NCBI RefSeq assembly: GCF_910592395.1
Contig: NC_088309.1
Span: forward strand, 25,980,599-26,044,598
Source of the DNA: Lineus longissimus
Taxonomy: Eukaryota; Nemertea; Pilidiophora; Heteronemertea; Lineidae
Direction: 5' to 3'
Length of the DNA stretch: 64,000 bases
Shown: positions 11,497 to 24,657 of the stretch, piece after piece
Numbering within the stretch: position 1 is the stretch's first letter
Layout: each line of letters begins with the position of its first letter
The notes under the pieces: generated by a model
The model's input: only the letters and a program-made list of their open reading frames with translations
Told to the model about the DNA's origin: nothing
The model's database searches: none
Translations under genes and position numbers: made by a program

Positions 11497-12326
11497 ATGG
11501 CGGGGACCGTGAGGACGCTTGCGGTTTGTTTCATTTTGATTTATTCTTACTTTCAAAGGTTCCAAAAGCATAAAGACATTAAAATCTAATTTGGTCGTAC
11601 ATTGCATGTATTGGGGATTCGAAATATGTATTATGTCATGTTGATTCCTTTAAAGAATAAAAGAAAAACTGCGATAGTTTGTTGACCTTCATCCACTTGG
11701 GACTCCTGTTTGGTGTTTACAGTTACTAAGTAAATGGGAGCTTTGCTTTGGAGTTGAACTGTCCTTATGTACCTTATGACTGATTCATTTCATTGAAATT
11801 ATATACCTATCTTCTTTTTTAGACTATCAGTGTCAGGCAGCATGTTCCATCAATACGATTTCCAGCCCGAAAAGGAACTGATGGACAAGGTAAGTTATCC
11901 TGGTTACGCTCTGGCTTGCTTTAGGCACCAGTAGCCATTATGTTGCGCCAAGGCAAACTGCCTATCCGATCAGTTGACCAAGTCCAGTCGTATTTTTCAG
12001 CTTTGAAGTTCTCCTTCCCTCCACCGGTGTCGACATCTGCTGCCGCTCCACAGCTGCTAGCCAGTTCTTCACCTGCTGGGAATGTTGGTGGTGAATCTAG
12101 AGGATCTGCTTTAGAAGATAGAGAATTACCTGCTAAATATTCACGGAAACCATGGTCAGAAGAAGAAATAGAACTTATACGTGTAGGTATCTGTATTTGA
12201 ACATGTAGATGCACATGGTGCAGAACACTATAAAATTCAAGTCCATCAAATTAGAGGTTGGGATTAATCTTTTCTTGTTGTCTAGTGCAATTTTGTTTTT
12301 CTTTTCAGTTGGGTGGTCCGTATTAA
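11497..12326 (+). CDS. KGD4: 2-oxoglutarate dehydrogenase complex subunit KGD4
   Basis: Small mitochondrial adaptor (also called MRPS36) that holds the E3 subunit (dihydrolipoamide dehydrogenase) to the E1-E2 core of the 2-oxoglutarate dehydrogenase complex. Four coding exons: 11497-11523, 11823-11889, 11932-12182, 12309-12326. Exon 1 encodes only MAGTVRTLA. Exon 2 gives TISVRQHVPSIRFPARKGTD, matching the conserved N-terminal R/K-x-H-x-P-x-IRFP motif. Exon 3 ends with LPAKYSRKPWSEEEIELI and the last exon gives LGGPY, together matching the family C-terminus (LP-KY-RK...EE-E-I-RGGP). The middle is Ser/Ala/Pro-rich and variable, as in other animals. Product about 120 residues, close to the family size. 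Phases agree at all junctions. Tiny terminal exons hide it from simple ORF scans. Convergent with RGP1. Confidence 0.93.
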
Positions 12327-12471
12327 CATCACTCAGATAGAATCAACTCAAGGTTCTCAATGCACAGTCATCCACTAGTATTGAAGACACCGCACTGTGG
12401 ATAGATATTTTTGTATTTTGGACAGTTCAGCCTAGTCATAGATTTCTTCCAACAGTACTTTGGGTGATATA

Positions 12472-12477
12472 AATAAA
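12472..12477 (+). terminator. Polyadenylation signal for KGD4
   Basis: AATAAA about 145 bases after the KGD4 stop codon. A second AATAAA at 12839-12844 could serve a longer transcript. Confidence 0.6.
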
Positions 12478-13463
12478 GACCAGTTAATGTGCTCACTTCA
12501 GTTTGTATAAAATGCCTGGGGTAAATGAACATGAAGTTTTCGGTAAACCTTCGAAAAGTCTCTACCCATTGGTTAACTAAATTGTTAATTGAAGTGGTGT
12601 TACTCTATGTTTGAATCAAACAGATCCTCCCATTAGTACTAAAACATCAAGGCACAAGAAAGTAGGTTTTAACATCCCTGGAGCATACATATCAGAATGT
12701 TATCAAATTGAATATCTTTTTTAATAGGGAAACGTATTCGAACATTCAGTACTGTATGTATTGCCGGAGGTCGATTGGAAATCAGATGTTGTATATTGCA
12801 AGTATAATGAATGTACATTGTTTTATAGTATGATAAAAAATAAAACTGTTTATGTTAAATCATTTAGTCCTAGTTTGCTTTTGTTGAATTGAGTTGCTAT
12901 CTAGGCCTGGTTATTGGCAGTGCCTGTCCTGCAGCCACCAAAGGATCTTAGGATCTTGATAGGTTTTCAATAGAGCCAGAGACAATAGATGTCAGCCATG
13001 TTTTTATATTTTGAGTGGCAATGTGACATCTTTCCAATAAGACCCAAGCGGGGAAGAAAGAAACTTACAGAAATTCCAATAACTAGTAAGACATGGATAC
13101 AATAAATATGTCATTATATTTAACATTATTGCACATAATTATATGATGCATTGGATATGAGTTCATTCAAGTGATTAAGATGCTTTATACAGATTAATAT
13201 TCTTGACATTGCGCAATGAGTATCTAGTATAGCTCCAGAAACCTCAACGTTCAACTTGAACCCATACAATGTTTAAGGTGGGTATCCACAGTAATGCAAA
13301 TCTGTTTCCTGGCTCATCACCTGAACTCACTTTGCATATATCCTTGAAAAACAGAAACTCAAACTAAAGAAATGTATAGCTTATGGTCACCATCCTCTCT
13401 TAAAATCTGTGCACTGAGTTCTACTCCTCATAAAGTTAAAAACTCAACAAGTCCTGAATCCTT

Positions 13464-16296
13464 TCATATGCATATCACATTGGTTGTCTTGAGTAACGAC
13501 ACACTGCTTGCATGTACAGGATTGGTAGCAAATACTTTGATAGGCATATCCCACACCATTGTCTCAACCTCCAATGTCTCTGGTCCTTGCCATGTGCAGC
13601 TTTCTGTCGGTTCAGATGGAGGTGCTTGATCAGGTATCAAATTTTTAGATGTCACAAACTCGAAATGTAATCTCCATCGCAAACAGACTGGAATGAAGAC
13701 AAAAACAAGGTATCGAGTACAATGTATCTAAAGGTTTCCCGGTCTAATGGCACGTGGTACAGCAAAGGGAGGGAAATATCATTAAAATTTGTCTCGTGCA
13801 GGACTAATATTTTCAGAGTATGTTATTGTACACTTCACAGTAGAGAGAAAGTGGAATGTTCTATTCTAATCATGTTCATACCTATATCAGTGATGAAACT
13901 AGGGGTTGCAGTCAAAGGTATTGGCAGGGACATGTGCGTTTTCTGTGTATGTAAACAGAACTCATGATGCTTTGTATGTGACACAACAGAAGAAGACTGT
14001 GCTTTGCTTGTCTTCTGTTTACACTCATCAGATATTTGCTCTTCACTTTGGAGGATCACGGAAAACTGAAAAAATAATATTTTACCTGAGGGTAAATTTG
14101 CAAATTAGCATACGAATACACAAGAGCCTTCGCATCTATGCGATTTGACAATTAGTTTGTGGTTCTACCAGGTAATGAACCAATGATTGTCTGCCCTCCA
14201 TTGATAAACCAAGATCATCACTCCACTGATTTCAGGATCTTCTGTATTTTGGTTTACTGACTGCTATCATACAATGTAGGTCACTTCATCAATACATATG
14301 TTCCAGTATAAAAAATCACTATACCTGTACACATGGTATCTCTGCATCAGTAAAATCAAAGAGGCCAACAATATCTTCTCCAATTTTGTATGCTTGCTTG
14401 AATAAACAAAGCCTGGCTACTTTTCCCAGGGCATTTGTAATATTGTAGTAACCTGGATAGTAAAGAGGAAATATATTCAATCATAAAACACTTGACATCA
14501 CCAAAAAGAGCGTTTCACAAGATTCTCCATCAACCCTACAGCTTTTCCTCTTTCCTGCTACTTTGGCAATACAAGACATATTTTCACCTCCATTCAAAAT
14601 GACTGTCTTTCTTTTGGACACTACATCTTCTTCAAATCTAAGACTTTCTTGGTATAGATCTAAAGAGCCAATAAAGAGACCACTTACTGGGTCCTTTTCT
14701 AGATGTGGCAGTGGACAGCACTTGCATCGCCACATCGAGGAGGGTGGTTTCACGTCGCCTGGGCTCCAAAAATGGATTACTGGGAGCAACTTCTTCTGGT
14801 TCTGCATATACTGATAAGTCATTTAAACCTAGAAACAGAAACACGAAATGCATGTTTCAAGAGGGCAGACGCACAAGTGGTTCCATATCAACAACCAACA
14901 GCTATTGTAAAGTCACAGGTGAGCAGCTAGGGCCTCACCATATCAACAAGCAACAAATTGACAGCCATTGTGAAAACTTTATGCATGGCCTTTGGCTGAT
15001 CTTACCATATAAAACTAAGACCCTAAAAGATATCCTCATTAACTGAGTGTGCGATTCCAGCCTTTGTGTGCCAATGGTCAATTTGTAGGAGTACTTCACT
15101 GCCTGGCCTTTGTAAGACGGAGGGGCGTCAGATGGTATTTTCTCTCGATAAGTGACTGAAATTGAAACAAAGACAGCTAATACTTCATGTGACATGGTGG
15201 ACTTATTTCATTGGTTGCAGAGACATACAATATTGACAGAGCAAACATGACGTGCAGTGTTATTTGTTTTTGGGTGATATTTTAAAATACTTTTCTGAAT
15301 TGGCGATAGGACTTTCTTGATGCCATTCTCCTTCACAATTTGTTTAGTGGTATAGAATAGAGGAAACTTTGATACAGGCTATAACTCAATCATTAACAAA
15401 TATTAGGTTTTGAATTGGATTTCATTGTATTACATAACTTACACAATCTTGCTTCACCTGGCTTCAGACGAAGATCACAGAAGAGTATCTTTGGCTTTGA
15501 TGAGAGAACTGTCAAACCTCTTTCACCTGTAACAAAAAGCACATTACATAACAGAAATTCATTAACAAGCCCTCTCTATGTTTGATAACAGTGTAACCAA
15601 AGATTGCCATGAGGGTGCTGCATTGAAAGTGGCAGAGCAAGGAGTGTGATAAGGGTATAGTGCACAGATTTTTTGAATTGAAGTAAATATTTGAGAGACT
15701 GCATTAAAATCATGATCTACAACCTTACCTCTGGCGGGAACAAATGAAGTTGATGATGGAAGTCCACTCTGGTCTGGCTCACTGCCATCATTGACTGGAA
15801 GCACAATCCTGGACTCACTGACCGAACATTGGCAAAGGATTTGGGCACTGGCCCAAGCAAGTCTCTCTACCCTGCAATAGAATGTACTTTGTTGTTCCCA
15901 AACATTGAACTTGAATATCATAAAGCTGAATATTACACATATCTTGATTGATCATGATGGAATGTAGGACTTGACCCATCAGTCATCAGACTATACAATT
16001 TACAAAGTTCCATTCGACATGGAGAGAAAATAAAAATGTACTGAGAGTATGTACATATTGTTCAATCTGACTTTTTTCTGATACCCTTGGCTCTGTCAGA
16101 GTGATGAACTCGCACAGATCATCACCGTTTAACTGATGAAGCGATGTAGTATTTTGGATTGTGTGGGTTATCAAGCATGAACTGACCTTGGTGATCTTGA
16201 CGGATTCAGAGTATTGTACACTGTAATCTCGCACTCTATCTCTTCTCCAGCCAGATAGACAGATCCCCTGACTAGGTTGGCGGTAACTTCAAGCAT
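13464..16296 (-). CDS. RGP1: RAB6A-GEF complex partner RGP1
   Basis: Partner of RIC1 in the Golgi-associated exchange factor that activates RAB6 for endosome-to-Golgi and intra-Golgi traffic; the RGP1 family has an arrestin-like fold. Eight exons on the minus strand: 16187-16296, 15729-15871, 15443-15526, 15006-15155, 14688-14828, 14325-14452, 13882-14065, 13464-13687. The spliced CDS is 1164 nt, 387 residues, against about 391 in human. Family landmarks in order: [20 protein letters not shown] (start), [80 protein letters not shown], and [13 protein letters not shown] near the C-terminus. The start ATG matches the family N-terminus exactly in position. Head-to-head with ASPDH, 680 bp between start codons, which suggests a shared promoter. 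All phases agree; no lesion seen. Confidence 0.96.
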
Positions 16297-16976
16297 GTTG
16301 TCAGTCACCTAATGAAGAGTGTACGTTTATGTTATCAGTCAATGTTGGGTTTTCCTGTTCCCCTCACACAGTGACAGTGAAAAAACGACTCAATGATCAG
16401 TAGTGACACTTCACCAGACTTCACACAGCGATTCATTTCATTGTCATTTTGCCTGATAAGGTTGGGGGGGGGGGGGGGGCGTAGCCCTAGCAAGGCCTAA
16501 CTTCTTTTTAATGTCATAAGCTCAAAAAATGACTCTCCGTTCAATCAAAGCGTAATATCCACCTCCAGCTCAATTCAAGTGGTTGAAACAGATGGGTTGA
16601 AAAGGTTGGACATGTTGGACTGGAGCCGACGGACGAACGGTGGCGGTACGTTGCGGAACCTCTCTATTAATTAGGAATATTAATGAGACAAAAGTAGCTT
16701 ATTTCTACCCGAATACTCTAGCAGGTGCTATCCAGTGCCATGAAAACTAAAATGTAACACATGTATAACCTAATTATCACTCTTTACTTACATTTAGGCC
16801 CAGCGATGACGAGAAATAAGGTATTTAGCAAAGACAAAATCAGAGAAAAATTTCCACATCAACAAGGCATGCAAAAAACGTCACTCAATTCACACAAATT
16901 TTGATGATGTCACTGAAATTGCACGTAAACAAATCCACGTGGATATCCAACTCAGTTCCTCGCATTTATCAGAAAT
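16297..16976. promoter_or_regulatory. Candidate bidirectional promoter RGP1/ASPDH
   Basis: 680 bp separates the start codons of two divergently transcribed, intact genes. It contains a 16-G run (16464-16479), a short GC-rich stretch near 16625-16660 (GGACGAACGGTGGCGGTACG) and a CRE-like half site ACGTCA (16877). No TATA box stands out. The arrangement is seen; shared control is inferred. Confidence 0.5.
16464..16479 (+). repeat. Poly-G run (16 G)
   Basis: Uninterrupted G run about 170 bp upstream of the RGP1 start codon. It could form a G-quadruplex or be an assembly-unstable mononucleotide tract. Confidence 0.8.
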
Positions 16977-19568
<2,592 letters not shown>

Positions 19569-19722
19569 CCCACCAGCTTCAAATGTGCACGCCATCACCT
19601 TTGCAAAGCTGTCGAAGTTGAGCAAGTAACAGAAGGAGAGTTGTCCATCTTTGCTGCTACGGTGCAGATAAAGTATTTTTGGACCAGCCCTTTATTGTAC
19701 GAGACTGTAGATGACGATGTGT

Positions 19723-19901
19723 TAGAGATCAACACAAGGGACAGGCCAAGGCTCGATCAGCTATGACAGACTTATGACCAGGTGTTATGAAACTGGCTAT
19801 TTTGTAGACCATGGTGTGTGGAGATTAACACTATGGACAGGCCAAGGCCCAGTCAGCTACTACAGACTTTAGACTAACTGTATTGAAACTGGCTAATTTG
19901 G
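19723..19901 (+). repeat. Imperfect direct repeat in ASPDH 3' UTR
   Basis: A segment starting GAGATCAACAC...GGACAGGCCAAGG and ending GAAACTGGCTATTTTG (from 19723) is followed by a diverged copy from 19820 ending GAAACTGGCTAATTTG. Unit spacing is about 97 bp. It lies between the ASPDH stop and its polyadenylation signal, so it should be in the mature transcript. Confidence 0.75.
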
Positions 19902-20247
19902 ATGTGATCGCTAAATCCAGTACTTATTTCATTTTACATTTTACAATGTAAACTTGTGTGATGAAGCCACGATTGTTTCCAGGAACTGTAGATTACCTGA
20001 GTTGGAAATGATCAGTTAGGGCCTATGACGCACTAAGTCATTTTAAGGATGTGACTGTGTCTCTTCCATTTAGAGAAGAGCGAAGGAGGCTGAATGTACC
20101 CTAGCTTCCCTACATTTTCTGCCTTTATTAGTAAATTCTGCTGTCTTTCAGGCATGAATATTTTATATTCGTGAGGTGTTTTCTCACGGCAGATTGCTCA
20201 GTCAGTGAAGAATTGTATGAATTCATTTCTATTGATAGTCGTATTCT

Positions 20248-20253
20248 AATAAA
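20248..20253 (+). terminator. Polyadenylation signal for ASPDH
   Basis: AATAAA about 680 bases after the ASPDH stop, followed by a T-rich stretch; a reasonable end for the transcript. Confidence 0.6.
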
Positions 20254-20269
20254 TCTTTTTCACTCTCCA

Positions 20270-21352
20270 TTCGGGTATCTTTGTTTTGTCATCCCCTTGC
20301 AGTCCTGGTGTCTTGCCTAAGAAAACCAGGTTGTGTCACTACTCATTACCTTGGCAATGCTTTTCTGCAGAAAACCAAATTGTGTCTCTCAAGTCATTAT
20401 CTCATTGTGGTGTCCGTCCATTATCTGCAGTCTCAACCATCGACTTTATCCTATCAATGCAGCTGGAATTGAGCAGAGCCCATGTCCTTGCCTTCGAAGA
20501 CCAGATTGTGTTATGGTTCTATGGTATAACCAGTGGGTATGCCTCAGAACACCAAGTGTGTTTAGGCTCTGTACTGTCCGATGTTGTCACCCACCACCAT
20601 TTGCGATGTGACATCGTTCTGCCATTACATCCCCGAAAATCATGTTCATAGACCAGGTTGTGATTTCTCTGTCCCAGCATTTTGGCTTCTTACAGGACAT
20701 GTCCAATTCAGAAAAGGAAGACAAACTAAGTCCTTTTTGTAGTTAACCAATAGTCTTTATTAAGAGCCAGGAAATATAAACAGCAGCACCGAATCTAGAA
20801 TTATTACATGTGTACTAGTATTTCAAGCATTCCATCATGCAATGATAATACAGTCGAGCGATGAATGCATGTTTACCCAGCAAATGCTGAATAATTTAAG
20901 TCATCATAATAATATCAGAACTGGAAGAAGAACTGAACTGGAGCTGGAACTAGATCAGAAGTGGAACAGTGCTACACTTTCTTTAGAACACACAGAGCCC
21001 CGTAGTCAGTCCACTACATGGCAAACACCTGAATAGACCTATTGCCATTTTGTCTACAGATTTGGCACTTTCTCTAGCAAGAACAAGCTGAAGCACATTT
21101 GAGTCCAAAGCAATCTGATTGCAAATATTCATCAGAAAGTGTTTCAGATATTGATTTAGTAATCTTTTAAATAAAACTTCCTCTTTTCAAGTTGGATGTT
21201 GCATAACAGGCACATCCCCTGTAACTGAGTTTGATAAATGTAAGCTGTCATGCAATCTCTAACAAATTAATAGGAAAAAGAACTGTTTCAAATACGTTCT
21301 AAGAGTTGAAATAAATAGGCAAGTAAAACGTTTCTTAACTTTTGCATCCATA
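20270..21352. other. Intergenic between ASPDH and SBDS
   Basis: Open frames up to 121 codons overlap each other in three frames at 20281-20651 and look accidental. No conserved exon. The two flanking genes converge here. Confidence 0.55.
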
Positions 21353-21358
21353 TTTATT
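21353..21358 (-). terminator. Polyadenylation signal for SBDS
   Basis: AATAAA on the minus strand, about 85 bases past the SBDS stop codon. Confidence 0.65.
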
Positions 21359-21443
21359 GATTAAGAGTCATTAACGAGTTTTGAGTTATAAATGCATCTG
21401 CTCTCCTGTTTAAACCACTTCTCCAAAAGGTTCCCTCATTTGT

Positions 21444-23404
21444 TTACAGTTTTTCGTCTCCTTCCTCCATCTCTTTTAAGTTTAGCATCTCAATCTGTCC
21501 TTTTCCTTTAGTCTCTGCCTGGATGAGGTCATTGATTTCACGGAAACATCCAGGGTCAATCAGGAGCACCTAAAAACCAAAACCAGAGCCTCAATAAACT
21601 TCGGAAAATTTCATTATTCCCATCTATCTGTTATTCAATTTGAAATACTGCAGGGTTAAATCTAATTTTGTTATGTGAAGATACCCCATTTTTGGACAAC
21701 ATTAGAAATTTTGAATTTGGAAGACAAAGGAACATACCATTTCCAAGCCTTCATCCATACGTTCTTCCTCCACTTTGCTGGCAATATCTTTCAGTTTTGA
21801 TTTGAGTTTCTTTATATCTCGGACTGAAGAGAAGAAGAGCGCAAAATGAATCATTTCAACTGAACACCAATATCATTTTTGAAGAATTATGTCAAATGTT
21901 TTTGAAAAACTGCGATTGACAAAATACTACTACAGCAGTCATGTTCCCTTGGGAAAGTCAGCCAAGTTGATTCCAGTTCAAAACAATTGCTGTCAAAAAG
22001 TTTACCTGGTATTGACACTCGTACTCTCATCTGGGCTCGTTGGATTTCAAAGGTTTCTGTTTCTTTCAATTTCTTGATTACTTCCAAGGCCTGAAGAACA
22101 AGATGACTCAAGTGTAAAAGTTATTGAGAATGACATATGCTTTATTTGTAAAGTATTGTCAAAACACCAAATGACTCAAAAGACATTTTTCTTGTTACAT
22201 CTATAGATAGGTAATAAATTGTGAAATTTCTCCCCAAAGTCTAACGTACCTGTTGTTTTGTGCTCTTGGTGGGTTTGACTGAATAGTGGATGTCTTTCAT
22301 GGCACGCTCAATTAGAGTTACAGTATAAGGTCGTTTATTTTCTGGATTCACACACATGTTAGCAACTATGGTGGCAATATCTCGAAACATGGATTCCAGC
22401 TGCTGTTGACGTTCCTTTTCTGTGACTTGTAACTCTCCCTTTGCCAAAATCTGAAATGCGAATTGGATCAAAGGTATCAAAAGTAAAAATATATTCATCC
22501 TTCTTCTTAAAAGTTAAAACTGCATTCAGAATCTTTGAGATGCAGTCTAAACAGTCAGTCAGATTTCAGTAAGAAATAAGCTGTCCTAGAGTTCCCCCCA
22601 AAGAGCTCCACAGCTTTGCAGTCAGGGTGGTGTCCTGTGGCCAGTATTCCTATCTATTCTTCAGATATACAACCAACATTACACACTGCAGGGCTAACTC
22701 CATCATCCCAGTCTTAATACACACCTGAAGACATATTTCTTTCTGGTTATCTGTACCAAATGCTCGTTTCAAATCATCTGATTTTGCACCTTGGCCCTTG
22801 GACACATTCATGAAAACAGCTGGTGTTTGAAGAACTTCATCAATGTCTTTCTCACTGAAAAAAGTACAACATTAATAAATACTTTCAGTTTCAAATAAAT
22901 GTCAGGTGAATGAATTTATGAAATGAAGGGCTTTATTAAAGTGTAATCAACAGTTTGACTGGTGTGATCTACCTCTAAGAACTAACCTGTCAGATGGTAT
23001 AATAAAAATGAGAAACAATTTATCTCTAATCTGAAGACCAGCAGACAAAGATCACAGCAAAGCTAAAAGGTGGGCGTCGCCTCATGCATGGTTGGTCTTG
23101 CCTCACACTCACTCTCAATCATCTCTGCTCTGCCAGTGCCACGCCTGGGTCTCTGGGAGGGATTTGTCTATCTTATGATCTTGCAGGATGAATCATCTAT
23201 AAACTATAGACTTTGGCGACTCCTTTTACGAGAATGGGCTAAACGACAAGATGTCAATTTGACCATTACCTACACTTTATTGCGCCATGGCATCACTTTA
23301 TTTGGATAGCAGGCAATCTCAAATCTCTTCCCAGCTTTTTTCATCCGGACTACAGCTACATTCGTCAGCCGTTTCTGATTCGTTGGAGTAAATATATTCG
23401 ACAT
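21444..23404 (-). CDS. SBDS: Ribosome maturation protein SBDS
   Basis: With the GTPase EFL1, SBDS releases eIF6 from nascent 60S subunits in the last cytoplasmic step of ribosome maturation. Six exons on the minus strand: 23274-23404, 22725-22854, 22250-22450, 22006-22090, 21738-21823, 21444-21569. CDS 759 nt, 252 residues (human 250). N-terminal FYSH domain begins [20 protein letters not shown] and includes [16 protein letters not shown]. The middle domain holds [20 protein letters not shown] and [20 protein letters not shown]. The ferredoxin-like C-terminal domain holds [11 protein letters not shown], then [20 protein letters not shown]. Phases agree throughout and no residue at the positions I can compare looks aberrant. 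Head-to-head with the Mondo gene, 1253 bp between start codons. Confidence 0.97.
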
Positions 23405-23619
23405 GGCCAACTTTGTATAGTACTTTACGACAAGGAAAACGTAACTGTGAAAGTCAAAGTTGAAAATGAATTGTGATAGCTGAGTTTATTGCTGTTTTTG
23501 ATTGAAAAAATTGCAACACACATCGCTTGTTTTGAAAAATAGTCACTTCTACCTCCAAGTGCGTTTTCGCGTTGGAGAGTTTACGAATGTACTTATCCAA
23601 CAATAGGCAAAACCAGTTT

Positions 23620-24090
23620 AGGAATGTATTTATCTAGCAGGTGTTTTGCCATATTTTGTAGCTTTGGTCGTTTGCATGGGAATGATTCTGGTAACAAGGG
23701 GAGGACCCAGTTGAGGATGCTGCCTGCACTAGGAGAACAACCGATTGTAAAATAGGCATGATATTTACGATGATTTCCGGTAGAAGGAGGAGGAGGAGCA
23801 TATGGGAAAGATTCTAGCAGCAAAGGAGAGGAATTCGACCAAGTGAACGATTCCTTCTGCGAGAGAAGGAGCACTGGAATAACTCTATTAGCAAGGGGGG
23901 AGCATGGGGATGACTTATGACAACATGGGGAGGAGCATGGGGATGATTATTGACCAAGGAAGCACATGGGCTAGGGCATTTCCATCTGAGTTAGAGGTTC
24001 CTTCATCAAGTGGAGGAGCATGATAACTCTGGCAGCAAGAGGTGAGGAGCATGGGAATGATCCTTGCAGCAAAGGGGAGCATCCTCATCT
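23620..24090. repeat. Degenerate GGAGCATGGG-type tandem repeat
   Basis: Purine-rich units containing GGAGCATGGGGATGAT or close variants, often followed by TTCTGGCAGCAA or CTTGCAGCAAAGGGGAG, recur at irregular 40-90 bp spacing. Clear copies lie near 23676, 23795, 23897, 23932, 24012, 24045 and 24075. The block fills most of the space between the divergent SBDS and Mondo genes. Confidence 0.6.
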
Positions 24091-24613
24091 ACCAGAAGTT
24101 TTAAAAAAACATTATCTCAGGACGCAATGGAAAACCCACTACAATGTGCGAAGAAGTAAACAGCGTCAATATTTTCCACATTCGCCGGGACTACTAGTTA
24201 TTATTCTCACTAAAAGGTAGCAGCGTAGATAATTGACCTGCAACGCACCTGCTACGTAAGTGGGGTCAACACCATGAGACTAATGCCGTGGCATAACCAG
24301 ACCTGATGAGATTGCAGATATTGTCACAAGCAGACCTGGCGAGATAACAAATGCTGTTACACCCAGAGCCAAGGGCGACACGAGCAGATCCACATGTGAT
24401 AATCCATCTCAATCAAAGCAGACCAACCAATGAACGAGCTCGATAGCAAAGATTACTTCGGAGCAAACCTCAAACCCGCGTACTGTGAGATGTGAGAGAC
24501 CCCTATTGGCGACTTTGTGTAAATTTATCTTGCCTGCCTAGCTGCTGCCTATATTGTCCCTTTAAATCACTTCGCGCAATAAACTATTGGATAAGTACAC
24601 CCGGACAAACAAA

Positions 24614-24646
24614 ATGGCGAACAATCTAGTTCACATCGCGCAATAG
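24614..24646 (+). promoter_or_regulatory. Upstream ORF of the Mondo gene (10 codons)
   Basis: An ATG in good context (AAAATGG) encodes MANNLVHIAQ and stops at TAG, 11 bases before the main Mondo ATG. If the transcript starts upstream of 24614, ribosomes would meet this frame first, so translation of Mondo would depend on leaky scanning or reinitiation. The transcription start is not known from sequence. Confidence 0.5.
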
Positions 24647-24657
24647 CAACCGTAAAA

